Of a stretch of DNA of 64,000 bases, positions 17,363 to 25,829 are shown in pieces. The stretch is from an uncultured Eubacteriales bacterium. Its GTDB lineage: Bacteria > Bacillota > Clostridia > Christensenellales > Aristaeellaceae. Each line of letters begins with the position of its first letter. Position 1 is the stretch's first letter. The stretch spans positions 1-64,000 of the forward strand of contig CACWXP010000001.1 of NCBI GenBank assembly GCA_902764875.1, given 5' to 3'. The notes beneath the pieces were generated by a model. That model made no database searches and was not told where the DNA came from. It saw nothing but the letters and a program-made list of their open reading frames with translations. A program made the position numbers and the translations under genes.

Positions 17363-18625
17363 ATAGCACTGAAGAATGTCACGGGAGCCAGATGTACCAT
17401 CTGCGGCAGGGTCAGTCCCGCCGAACCGGAGACGACCGTCTGCCCGCACTGCGGCGGCATCCTGGATATCGAATACGACTACGACTATATCCGTTCTTCT
17501 TTCCAAAAACATCCGCTGCAGGAACGGAAGGACCCGACCATGTGGCGCTACCTGGAGCTGCTGCCGGTGGAGGGCCCGGGAACCCACGCGCACCTGCGGG
17601 TGGGCGGCTCCCCGCTGTACCGGGCGGACGCCCTGGGAAAAGTGCTGGGCCTCCGGGAACTGTGGATCAAGGACGACGGCCAGAACCCGACCGCTTCCCT
17701 GAAGGACCGGGCTTCCGCCATGGCCGTGACCAAGGCCTTCGAGGCCGGCAGGACCACCATCGCCTGTTCCTCCACGGGCAACGCCGCCAGCTCCCTGGCC
17801 GGCAACGCGGCGGCCGCGGGACTTTCCACCTTCATCTTTGTCCCGTCCCGGGCGCCCCGGGGCAAGGTGGCGCAGCTGATGATGTTCGGCGCCACGGTGA
17901 TCCTGGTGGAAGGAAGCTATGAGGACACCTTCCGCATCTCCGCGGAAGCGATCGACCGCTGGGGCTGGTACAACCGCAACGCCGCCATCAATCCGTACCT
18001 GATGGAGGGGAAGAAGACGGTCTCGCTGGAGATCGCGGAACAGCTTTCCTTCCGGATGCCGGATTATGTGGCCGTTTCCGTGGGCGACGGCTGCACCATC
18101 GGCGGAGTCTGGAAGGGTTTCAGGGATCTTTATCAGGCGGGCATGATCGACCGCCTGCCGCGCATCATCAGCGTGCAGGCCTCCGGCTGCTGCCCCATCA
18201 ACACCGCGGCGGCCGCGGGAACCATGGAATGGATTCCCCAGGAGGAAAACACCCTTGCGGATTCCATCGCGGTGGGCGTGCCGCGCAATCCCGTGAAGGC
18301 ATTGCGCGCGATCCGCGAATCGAACGGCGTGGTCGTGAACGTCAGCGATGAGGAGATCATGGACGCCATGCGCCTCCTCGGCCGGCACGCGGGCGTTTTC
18401 GCGGAACCGGCAGGAGCCGCCGGCACGGCAGGCGTCAAAAAAGCGATAGAGACCGGCCTGATTGAACGGGACGCATCCGTTGTGACCATCGTGACCGGCA
18501 ACGGCCTGAAGGACGTGAACAACGCGATCCGGGCCGCCGGAGAACCGATGAGCATCAAGCCGGACATGGAAGCGCTGCTGGAAGCTTTTGACGAAAGAAA
18601 TATCACCCCAATCGTGTCATCCTGA
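17363..18625 (+). CDS. threonine synthase-like PLP enzyme with N-terminal zinc ribbon; non-ATG start
   Basis: The first ATG is at 17540, but coding sequence clearly extends upstream: codons from 17366 give ALKNVTGARCTICGRVSP, then CPHCGG, the four-cysteine zinc ribbon found at the N-terminus of bacterial threonine synthases. The ribosome binding site GGAGGG (17351-17356) is correctly spaced only for ATA at 17363 or CTG at 17369; the frame is closed by a stop at 17336. With the ATA start the protein has 420 residues, normal for the family. The PLP lysine is in PTASLKDRAS, and SSTGNAASSLA and the GDGCTIGG loop follow. True threonine synthase, or a lyase recruited to purine catabolism, are both possible. 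The stop codon lies inside a dispersed repeat. Confidence 0.85.
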   Translation: MALKNVTGARCTICGRVSPAEPETTVCPHCGGILDIEYDYDYIRSSFQKHPLQERKDPTMWRYLELLPVEGPGTHAHLRVGGSPLYRADALGKVLGLRELWIKDDGQNPTASLKDRASAMAVTKAFEAGRTTIACSSTGNAASSLAGNAAAAGLSTFIFVPSRAPRGKVAQLMMFGATVILVEGSYEDTFRISAEAIDRWGWYNRNAAINPYLMEGKKTVSLEIAEQLSFRMPDYVAVSVGDGCTIGGVWKGFRDLYQAGMIDRLPRIISVQASGCCPINTAAAAGTMEWIPQEENTLADSIAVGVPRNPVKALRAIRESNGVVVNVSDEEIMDAMRLLGRHAGVFAEPAGAAGTAGVKKAIETGLIERDASVVTIVTGNGLKDVNNAIRAAGEPMSIKPDMEALLEAFDERNITPIVSS

Positions 18626-18627
18626 GC
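18614..18627 (+). repeat. partial copy of the GTGTCATCCTGAGC repeat at a gene end
   Basis: The 14-base core GTGTCATCCTGAGC is identical to the first copy at 23079. Its internal TGA (18623-18625) is the stop codon of the threonine-synthase-like gene, so the last residues (IVSS) are repeat-encoded. Confidence 0.75.
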
Positions 18628-18664
18628 TCTTAATAGATCAATCCCCAAATAAAGAGGTGCAAAT

Positions 18665-20005
18665 ATGCTTCTCATCGGAAACGGCCGGGTCATCACCCGG
18701 AACCCGGATCAACCCTATCTTCCCAAAGGCGCCGTCGTCACGGACGGCCCCAAAATCCTGGCCGTCGGCGAGGAAGCCGCCCTGAAAAAGGCCTACCCGG
18801 ATGCGCAGTTCGTCGACGCGTCGGGCGGCGTCATCATGCCCGGCCTCATCAACGCCCATACCCATATTTATTCCGGCCTCGCCCGGGGCCTTTCCATCGA
18901 AGGCCATAATCCCACCAACTTTCTGGAAATCCTCGAAGGCATGTGGTGGAACATCGACCGCCACCTGACCCTGTCCGGCACCCGGGCTTCCGCCTGGGCT
19001 ACGATCCTCGACTGCATCCGCAACGGCGTGACCACCATCTTCGACCATCACGCCTCCTTCTGCGAAATCCCGGGCTCCCTCTTTGCGATTCGCGACGTGG
19101 CGAAGGAGGCCGGCATCCGGGCCTGCCTCTGTTACGAGGTCTCCGAGCGGGACGGCGAGGAAAAAAACCGCCAGGGCATCCGCGAAAACGCCGACTTCGC
19201 GAAGTGGGCCCTGGAGGCCGACGATCCGATGATCAAAGCCATGTTCGGCGGCCACGCCCTCTTCACCCTCTCCGACAAAACCTTCGAGGAAATGGTGAAG
19301 GCCAACGACGGCATGACCGGCTTCCATATCCATGTGGCAGAAGGCATGAACGACGTCTACGACAGCCTCCGGAATTACGGCTGCCGCCCGGTGAACCGCC
19401 TGCTGTATAACGGCATCCTGGGCGAAAGGACCCTCCTGGGCCACTGCATCCACGTCAGCCCCGCCGAAATGGACGTCATCAGGGAAACCGGAACCATGGT
19501 GGTCAACAATCCGGAATCCAACATGGGCAACGCCGTGGGCTGCGCCCCCGTGCTGCAGATGATGCAGAAGGGCATCACCGTCGGCATGGGCACCGACGCC
19601 TATACCCACGATATGCTGGAAAGCATGAAGGTCTTCCTCATCATCCAGCGCCATAACGCCGCCCTGCCGAACGTCGCCTGGGGCGAGGACGTGACCATGC
19701 AGTTCACCAACAACCGCCTCATTGCGGAGAAGTACTTCGGCGTGCCCCTCGGCATCCTGAAGGAAGGCGCCGCGGCGGACGTGATCGTCATGGACTATAA
19801 ACCCTTCACCCCCTTCAGCGATGCCAACATCGACGGCCATATGCTCTTCGGCATGAACGGCCGGAACTGCCGCACGACGGTCATCAACGGCCGCCTGCTT
19901 TACCACGACCGGAAGTTTGTCGACCTGGACGAGGAAAGCATCAACGCCCGGATTCTGGAACAGAGTAAAAAACTCTGGGGCGAACTTAATCACAAAGAAT
20001 ACTGA
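18665..20005 (+). CDS. ssnA: putative aminohydrolase SsnA
   Basis: Amidohydrolase-superfamily enzyme of 446 residues, close in length and motifs to SsnA of E. coli. Metal-binding and catalytic blocks are MPGLINAHTHIYSGLARG, DHHASFCEIPGSL, GFHIHVAEG, LGHCIHVS, NNPESNMGNAVG and VGMGTDAYTHDMLES. SsnA genes occur in selenium-linked purine islands and are thought to hydrolyse a C-N bond of a purine breakdown product; the exact substrate is unproven. GAGGTG lies upstream of the ATG. The next gene begins 19 bases after the stop, as in E. coli where ssnA and ygfK are adjacent, which supports the assignment. It is distinct from the guanine deaminase at 10462, a more distant relative. Confidence 0.93.
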   Translation: MLLIGNGRVITRNPDQPYLPKGAVVTDGPKILAVGEEAALKKAYPDAQFVDASGGVIMPGLINAHTHIYSGLARGLSIEGHNPTNFLEILEGMWWNIDRHLTLSGTRASAWATILDCIRNGVTTIFDHHASFCEIPGSLFAIRDVAKEAGIRACLCYEVSERDGEEKNRQGIRENADFAKWALEADDPMIKAMFGGHALFTLSDKTFEEMVKANDGMTGFHIHVAEGMNDVYDSLRNYGCRPVNRLLYNGILGERTLLGHCIHVSPAEMDVIRETGTMVVNNPESNMGNAVGCAPVLQMMQKGITVGMGTDAYTHDMLESMKVFLIIQRHNAALPNVAWGEDVTMQFTNNRLIAEKYFGVPLGILKEGAAADVIVMDYKPFTPFSDANIDGHMLFGMNGRNCRTTVINGRLLYHDRKFVDLDEESINARILEQSKKLWGELNHKEY

Positions 20006-20023
20006 ACGCAAGGGGGAAAATCG

Positions 20024-23000
20024 ATGAGCGATATCATGCGGCCCATGCCTTTCGGCAGCCTGATGACCTGGGCCCTGGAAGAATACCGGAAATCCGGCAG
20101 CCTCTTCGGCGTGGCCGGTCCCGTCAAAAACACAGCCGGCAGCGCCCTGCCGATTTTCGGTGAGAAGATCGAAGCGCCCTTCGGCCCGGCCGCCGGCCCG
20201 AACACCCAGCTGGCCCAGAATATCGTCGCCGCCTATGCCGCCGGCGCCCGCTTCTTCGAGCTGAAAACCGTCCAGACCATGGACGGCCCGGAGCTGGCCA
20301 AGTGCATCAGCAAGCCCTGCATCACCGCCGGCGACGAGTGCTATAACTGCGAATGGTCCACGGAGCTGACCGTGCCGGAGGCCTTCGCGGAGTATGTCAA
20401 GGCCTGGGTGGCCTGCAAGCTGCTGGCGAAGGAATTCGGCCTCGGTGATCCGGACGGCTTTGTCTTCAACATGTCGGTGGGCTATGACCTGGCGGGCATT
20501 CAAAGCCCCAAAATCAACGCCTTCATCGACGGCCTGATCGAGGCGAAGGACACGGACGCCTTCCGGGACTGCGTCGATTGGACCCGGAACCATCTGTCCC
20601 TTTTCAAAAACGTGTCCGAAGCGTTTGTCTCCGGCATTTCCTCCCGCATTTCCCGCTCCATCACGGAATCCACCCTCCACGGCTGTCCCCCGGACGAAAT
20701 CGAGCGCATCGCCTCCTATCTCATCCGGGAAAAGCACCTGAACACCTACATCAAGCTGAACCCGACCCTCCTGGGCTATGACTTTGCCCGGCAGCGCCTG
20801 GACAGCCTGGGTTTTGACTACGTCTCCTTCGACGACCGCCACTTCCGCGAAGACCTCCAGTGGGAAGACGCTGTGCCCATGCTGCAGCGGCTGACCGCTC
20901 TGGCAGGCGGGAAAGGCCTCGAATTCGGCGTCAAACTGACCAACACCTTCCCCGTGGACGTGAAGGCGGCCGAACTGCCCAGCGAGGAAATGTATATGGC
21001 CGGCCGCGCGCTGTTCCCGCTGACGATCCACCTGGCCGCCCGAATCAGCGAAACCTTCTCCGGAAAAATGCGCATCTCCTGGTCCGGCGGCGCCGATATT
21101 CATAACGCCGAAGCCCTCTTCAAAGCCGGCGTCTGGCCGATCACCATGGCGACCACGATCCTGAAGCCCGGCGGCTATATGCGCCTGAAACAGATCGCGG
21201 AGCGCTTCATGGGCTGCGGAAGCGAACCCTTCCGCGGCGTGGACGTTGCGGCCGTGAAGGCCCTCGACGAGGGCGTAGCCGCCTCCGACCTTTACCGGAA
21301 ACCCCTGAAACCCCTGCCGGACCGGAAAATCGGAAAGCCGCTGCCCCTCTTCGACTGCTTCACCGCGCCCTGCCGTGTCGGCTGCCCCATCGGCCAGGAT
21401 ATTCCGGCCTATCTCCAGGCCATGCTCGACGAGGAACCGGAAAAGGCCCTGCGCATCATTCTGGAGCGCAACCCCCTGCCCTTTATCACGGGGACCATCT
21501 GTCCCCACCACTGCGGCGACAAGTGCATGCGCAATTATTATGAGGAGTCCCTCCGCATCCGGGAAACCAAACTGCAGGCCGCAACCCAGGCCATTGAGAA
21601 GGTCCTCCCGACCCTGAAGCCCGGTCCATCCCCGGCGCCGAACCCGTCTGCGCCAACCCTGCAGCCCGCCGATCCTCCGGCCCCCGCCAAAAAGGTCGCC
21701 GTCATCGGCGCCGGCCCCGCGGGCCTCGCTGCGGCGGCGTTCCTGGGCCGCGCCGGTGTGCCGGTCACCGTCTTTGAGCGCAAAAACACCCCCGGCGGCG
21801 TGGTCGCCCACGTAATCCCCGCCTTCCGCATCAGCGCCCAGGCCATCGAAAAGGATATCGCCCTCTGCAAAGCCTACGGCGCAGAAATCGTCTGCGGCCG
21901 GGAAATTCATTCGATCGAAGAACTGAAGGCCGAAGGCTATACCGACGTGATCGTTGCCGTCGGCGCCTGGAAGCACGGCCGGAACCCGCTGCAAAAAGGC
22001 GAATGCCTGGACGCCCTCGAATTCCTGGAAAAACTGAAGGCAAATCCGGCATCTGTGGACGCCGGGAAAAACATCGTCGTCCTGGGCGGCGGCAATACGG
22101 CCATGGACGTAGCCCGGGCGGCTAAACGCCTCCACGGTTCTCCAAACGTCCGCCTCGTTTATCGCCGCACCCGCCGCTACATGCCCGCCGACGAGGAAGA
22201 ACTGCAGATGGCCATTGAAGACGGCGTCGAGTTCATGGAACTCCTGGCGCCGGAAGCGCTGCAGTCCGGAAAACTGGTCTGCCATGTGATGGAGCTCGGC
22301 GCCCCGGATGCCAGCGGCCGCCGCTCCCCGGTGGATACGGGCGAAATCCGGGAGATCCCGGCGGATACGGTCATCGCCGCCGTGGGCGAGCGCGTGGATC
22401 CGGCGCTCTTTGAAGCCTCCGGCTGCGCCCTCGGCGAAAAAGGTCTGCCCCTGGTCGACGCCGGCATGAAAACCGGTGTGCCCGGCGTCTACGCCATCGG
22501 CGACGCCCGCCGCGGACCGGCCACCGTCGTGGAGGCGATCGCCGACGCCCAGGCCGCCGCGGCCGCCATCTCCGGCTGCCGCTTTGATCGCTGCGAAGCG
22601 GAAAACACCGCCGCGACGGAAAATGCCTATCTCTTCAAGAAGGGCCGCGTCGCCGAAGAAACCGGAGATCTTCCGGACTGGCGATGCCTCGGCTGCCCCT
22701 CGGTCTGCGAAGTCTGCGAGGACGTCTGCCCGAACCGCGCCAACGTGGCGATTCATGTGCCCGGAAAATGCCAGGCGCAGATGCTCCACCTGGACGCCCT
22801 GTGCAACGAATGCGGCAACTGCGCCGTCTTCTGCCCGTATAACGGCAAACCTTACCGCGATAAATTCACCCTCTTTGGCTCGGAAGAAGATTTCATAAAC
22901 AGCGAAAACGAGGGCTTCCTCCCCCTGGGGGAAGACCGCGTGAAGGTCCGCCTGGACGGGCAGGAGAAAACCTTCCGCCTGAACGAACTGGACGCCCTGC

Positions 23001-23059
23001 CCGCGGAAGCGGCGGAAATGATCCGTACGGTATTCCGGGACTACCGGGTTCTGATGTAA
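20024..23059 (+). CDS. ygfK: YgfK-type putative selenate reductase/flavin Fe-S oxidoreductase subunit
   Basis: A 1011-residue multi-domain oxidoreductase. The N-terminal half resembles dihydropyrimidine/dihydroorotate dehydrogenase TIM barrels (APFGPAAGPNTQLAQN, STLHGCPPDEIERIA). An Fe-S module follows (CFTAPCRVGCPIGQDIPAY, CPHHCGDKC), then a GltD-like dinucleotide-binding module (VIGAGPAGLAAAAFLG, GGGNTAMDVARAAKR), and finally two 4Fe-4S clusters (CLGCPSVCEVCEDVCP, CNECGNCAVFCP). A Pro/Ala-rich linker at residues about 529-559 precedes the GltD part. Annotations name it a selenate reductase subunit, but its place in purine islands suggests redox chemistry on urate-type intermediates with NAD(P)H. 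GGGGGAAA precedes the ATG at 20024; ATG at 20036 is an alternative. Confidence 0.94.
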   Translation: MSDIMRPMPFGSLMTWALEEYRKSGSLFGVAGPVKNTAGSALPIFGEKIEAPFGPAAGPNTQLAQNIVAAYAAGARFFELKTVQTMDGPELAKCISKPCITAGDECYNCEWSTELTVPEAFAEYVKAWVACKLLAKEFGLGDPDGFVFNMSVGYDLAGIQSPKINAFIDGLIEAKDTDAFRDCVDWTRNHLSLFKNVSEAFVSGISSRISRSITESTLHGCPPDEIERIASYLIREKHLNTYIKLNPTLLGYDFARQRLDSLGFDYVSFDDRHFREDLQWEDAVPMLQRLTALAGGKGLEFGVKLTNTFPVDVKAAELPSEEMYMAGRALFPLTIHLAARISETFSGKMRISWSGGADIHNAEALFKAGVWPITMATTILKPGGYMRLKQIAERFMGCGSEPFRGVDVAAVKALDEGVAASDLYRKPLKPLPDRKIGKPLPLFDCFTAPCRVGCPIGQDIPAYLQAMLDEEPEKALRIILERNPLPFITGTICPHHCGDKCMRNYYEESLRIRETKLQAATQAIEKVLPTLKPGPSPAPNPSAPTLQPADPPAPAKKVAVIGAGPAGLAAAAFLGRAGVPVTVFERKNTPGGVVAHVIPAFRISAQAIEKDIALCKAYGAEIVCGREIHSIEELKAEGYTDVIVAVGAWKHGRNPLQKGECLDALEFLEKLKANPASVDAGKNIVVLGGGNTAMDVARAAKRLHGSPNVRLVYRRTRRYMPADEEELQMAIEDGVEFMELLAPEALQSGKLVCHVMELGAPDASGRRSPVDTGEIREIPADTVIAAVGERVDPALFEASGCALGEKGLPLVDAGMKTGVPGVYAIGDARRGPATVVEAIADAQAAAAAISGCRFDRCEAENTAATENAYLFKKGRVAEETGDLPDWRCLGCPSVCEVCEDVCPNRANVAIHVPGKCQAQMLHLDALCNECGNCAVFCPYNGKPYRDKFTLFGSEEDFINSENEGFLPLGEDRVKVRLDGQEKTFRLNELDALPAEAAEMIRTVFRDYRVLM

Positions 23060-23078
23060 GAGGCTGCCTTGCGGTAAA

Positions 23079-23143
23079 GTGTCATCCTGAGCAAAGCGAA
23101 GGATCTTCCCCCGGTGTCATCCTGAGTGAAACGAAGGATCTTC
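23079..23143 (+). repeat. two tandem copies of a 30-bp GTCATCCTGAGC...GAAGGATC repeat
   Basis: Copies at 23079-23108 and 23114-23143 (period 35) share GTGTCATCCTGAG and CGAAGGATCTTC and differ in the middle. Each has an ATCCT/AGGAT dyad. The 156-base gap between ygfK and ygeY is otherwise empty. From memory, similar GTCATCCTGAGCGAAGCGAAGGATC-type repeats occur in many unrelated bacterial genomes; their function is unknown. Confidence 0.9.
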
Positions 23144-23215
23144 GTGCCGGTCATTGGCAGAGGTATACGTTAACGGGTTTAGCAATATACGGAAAAAGAA
23201 TGGAGGACGAAACCT

Positions 23216-24595
23216 ATGGCACTGGATTATTCGGCAATCAAAAAAGCCGCCGAGGGTTATAAGGCGGATATGGTCCGCTTCCTGCGGGCGATGATTTCCC
23301 ATCCCAGCGAGAGCTGTGAAGAGAAGGAGGTCGTGGCCTGCATCCGGGCGGAAATGGAAAAGCTCGGCTTTGATAAGGTGGAGGTGGACGGCCTCGGCAA
23401 TGTCATCGGCTGGATGGGGGAGGGCGAGAAAATCATCGCCATCGATTCCCATATCGATACCGTCGGCATCGGAAACCGGGACAACTGGACCGCGGATCCC
23501 TATGAAGGCTACGAAACCGACGAAATCATCTACGGCCGCGGTGGCTCCGACCAGGAGGGCGGCATGGCCAGCGCGGTGTACAGCGCGAAGATCATGAAGG
23601 ACCTGGGCCTGATCCCCAAAGGCTATCGGCTCATGATCGTCGGCTCCGTCCAGGAGGAAGACTGCGACGGCATGTGCTGGCAGTATATCGTGAATAAGGA
23701 CGGCATCCGGCCGGAATTCGTCATCTCCACCGAGCCCACCGACGGCGGCATCTACCGCGGCCATCGGGGCCGCATGGAAATCCGCGTGGATGTGAAGGGC
23801 ACCTCCTGCCATGGCAGCGCCCCGGAGCGCGGCGATAACGCGATTTTCAAAATGGCCGACATCCTGCAGGATATCCGCGCCCTGAATAACAACGGCTGCT
23901 CTGAAAGCACCGCCATCCCGGGCCTCGTGAAAATGCTGGATCCGAAGTATAACCCGGAGCATTATGAGGACGCCCGCTTCCTCGGCCGGGGCACCTGCAC
24001 CGTCTCCCAGATTTATTTCACCTCCCCCAGCCGCTGCGCGGTGGCCGATTCCTGCTCCGTTTCCGTGGACCGCCGCATGACCGCCGGCGAAACCTGGGAT
24101 TCCTGCCTGCAGGAAATCCGCGATCTCCCCGCTGTGAAGAAATACGGCGACGATGTCCGGGTTTCGATGTATATGTACGACCGGCCCTCCTGGACCGGTG
24201 AAGTGTATGAGACGGAAGCTTATTTCCCAACCTGGATCAACCGCGAATCCGCGGCCCACGTGAAGGCCCTCGTCGACGCCCATAAGGCCCTCTTCGGCGA
24301 GCAGCGCATCGGCGCCCCCTCCGCCATGAGCACCCGCGCCGGCCGCCCCCTCACCGACAAGTGGACCTTCTCCACCAACGGCGTGTCCATCCAGGGCCGC
24401 TACGGCATCCCCTGCGTCGGCTTCGGCCCCGGCGCGGAAAGCCAGGCCCACGCCCCGAACGAAATTACCTGGAAGCAGGATCTGGTCACCTGCGCCGCCC
24501 TCTATACCGCGGCCATCAACCTCTATCCGGAAGAGGAACAGACCGGGGATGTCACCCAGTTCCGGGCCGGAAAAACGAATAACGACATCAAATAA
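23216..24595 (+). CDS. ygeY: YgeY family selenium metabolism-linked hydrolase (M20 peptidase fold)
   Basis: A 459-residue metallohydrolase of the M20/ArgE/DapE fold. Metal ligands are seen in [35 protein letters not shown] and ISTEPTDGG, and the lid/dimer domain contains [28 protein letters not shown]. The family occurs almost only beside selenium-dependent Mo hydroxylases and hydrolyses an amide or ureido bond in the purine catabolic route; the substrate is not certain. GGAGGACG precedes the ATG. It starts a run with ygeW (15-base gap) and the carbamate kinase (19-base gap), which suggests that its product feeds the carbamoyltransferase. Confidence 0.95.
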   Translation: MALDYSAIKKAAEGYKADMVRFLRAMISHPSESCEEKEVVACIRAEMEKLGFDKVEVDGLGNVIGWMGEGEKIIAIDSHIDTVGIGNRDNWTADPYEGYETDEIIYGRGGSDQEGGMASAVYSAKIMKDLGLIPKGYRLMIVGSVQEEDCDGMCWQYIVNKDGIRPEFVISTEPTDGGIYRGHRGRMEIRVDVKGTSCHGSAPERGDNAIFKMADILQDIRALNNNGCSESTAIPGLVKMLDPKYNPEHYEDARFLGRGTCTVSQIYFTSPSRCAVADSCSVSVDRRMTAGETWDSCLQEIRDLPAVKKYGDDVRVSMYMYDRPSWTGEVYETEAYFPTWINRESAAHVKALVDAHKALFGEQRIGAPSAMSTRAGRPLTDKWTFSTNGVSIQGRYGIPCVGFGPGAESQAHAPNEITWKQDLVTCAALYTAAINLYPEEEQTGDVTQFRAGKTNNDIK

Positions 24596-24610
24596 CAGGA
24601 GGAAATCATC

Positions 24611-25810
24611 ATGAGTTTAAAATCACAAAGCTATATCGACCGGCTGAACAAACTGGATTTCAGCAAAATGTACGGAGGGGACTTCTTCCTGACCTGGGAG
24701 AAAACCGACGAAGAAATCGAAGCCGTCTTCACCATGGCGGACGCGCTGCGCTGCCTGCGGGAAAACAATATCTCCACCAAAATCTTCGAGTCCGGCCTGG
24801 GCGTCTCCCTCTTCCGGGATAACTCCACCCGCACCCGCTTCTCCTTTGCCTCCGCCTGCAACCTGCTGGGCCTCGAGGTGCAGGACCTGGACGAGGGAAA
24901 GAGCCAGATTGCCCACGGCGAAACCGTCCGCGAAACGGCGAACATGGTCTCCTTCATGGCGGACGCCATCGGCATCCGGGACGATATGTATATCGGCAAA
25001 GGCAATAAATATATGCATGACGTGGTCGACGCCGTGACCGACGGCTACCGCCAGGGCGTCCTCGAGCAGAAGCCCACCCTCGTGAACCTCCAGTGCGATA
25101 TCGACCATCCGACCCAGTGCATGGCGGATACGCTGCATGTGATCCATGAGTTCGGCGGCGTGGAAAACCTGAAGGGCAAAAAGGTCGCCATGACCTGGGC
25201 CTATTCCCCCAGCTACGGCAAGCCCCTCTCCGTGCCCCAGGGCGTTATCGGCCTCATGACCCGCTTCGGCATGGACGTGGTGCTGGCTCATCCGGAAGGC
25301 TATGAGGTCATGCCCGAGGTCGAAAAGGTCGCCGCCGCCAACGCTGCGAAGAGCGGCGGCAGCTTCCGCAAAACGAACTCCATGGCCGACGCCTTCAAGG
25401 ACGCGGATATCGTGTACCCCAAGAGCTGGGCACCCTTTGCCGCCATGGAAAAGCGCACGGATCTCTACGGAAAGGGCGACACTGAAGGCATCAAGGCCCT
25501 GGAAAAGGAACTGCTGGCCCAGAACGCGCAGCACAAGGACTGGTGCTGCACGGAGGAACTGATGGCCACCACCCGCGGCGGCAAAGCGCTGTATCTCCAC
25601 TGCCTGCCGGCCGATATCAATGATATCAGCTGTGTGGACGGCGAAGTGGCGGCTTCCGTCTTCGACCGTTACCGCACGCCCCTGTATAAACAGGCCAGCT
25701 TCAAGCCCTATATCATTGCGGCCATGATCTTCCTCGCCAAGGTGAAGAACCCCCAGGCCACTCTGAAAGCATTGGAGGAGCGCAGCGTCAGCCGGTTCTT
25801 CCAAGCGTAA
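24611..25810 (+). CDS. ygeW: knotted carbamoyltransferase YgeW
   Basis: A 399-residue member of the aspartate/ornithine carbamoyltransferase superfamily. Carbamoyl-phosphate contacts are intact: FRDNSTRTRFSF (STRTR loop), DHPTQCMADTLHV (HPTQ) and LHCLPAD (HCLP). Length and motifs match YgeW rather than ArgF/OTC (about 310-330). In catabolism it would run backwards, phosphorolysing a ureido compound to carbamoyl phosphate, which the adjacent carbamate kinase converts to ATP, CO2 and ammonia. A substrate such as 2,3-diureidopropionate has been discussed for the family; I cannot prove it from sequence. A clear AGGAGGAA precedes the ATG. Confidence 0.95.
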   Translation: MSLKSQSYIDRLNKLDFSKMYGGDFFLTWEKTDEEIEAVFTMADALRCLRENNISTKIFESGLGVSLFRDNSTRTRFSFASACNLLGLEVQDLDEGKSQIAHGETVRETANMVSFMADAIGIRDDMYIGKGNKYMHDVVDAVTDGYRQGVLEQKPTLVNLQCDIDHPTQCMADTLHVIHEFGGVENLKGKKVAMTWAYSPSYGKPLSVPQGVIGLMTRFGMDVVLAHPEGYEVMPEVEKVAAANAAKSGGSFRKTNSMADAFKDADIVYPKSWAPFAAMEKRTDLYGKGDTEGIKALEKELLAQNAQHKDWCCTEELMATTRGGKALYLHCLPADINDISCVDGEVAASVFDRYRTPLYKQASFKPYIIAAMIFLAKVKNPQATLKALEERSVSRFFQA

Positions 25811-25829
25811 AGATTGTTAGGAGTCATTT

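Noticed and set aside
15698-18388. Long minus-strand open frame (about 900 codons)
   Set aside because: Antisense shadow of the two PLP enzyme genes; no recognisable motif or start signal.
18638-22789. Very long open frame on the minus strand (over 1300 codons)
   Set aside because: It is antisense to ssnA and ygfK, which have clear domains; the open frame is a by-product of GC-rich third positions. It has no ribosome binding site and a histidine/glycine-rich nonsense-like composition.
23079-23143. Possible CRISPR array
   Set aside because: Only two imperfect copies with a 5-base gap and no spacers or cas genes.
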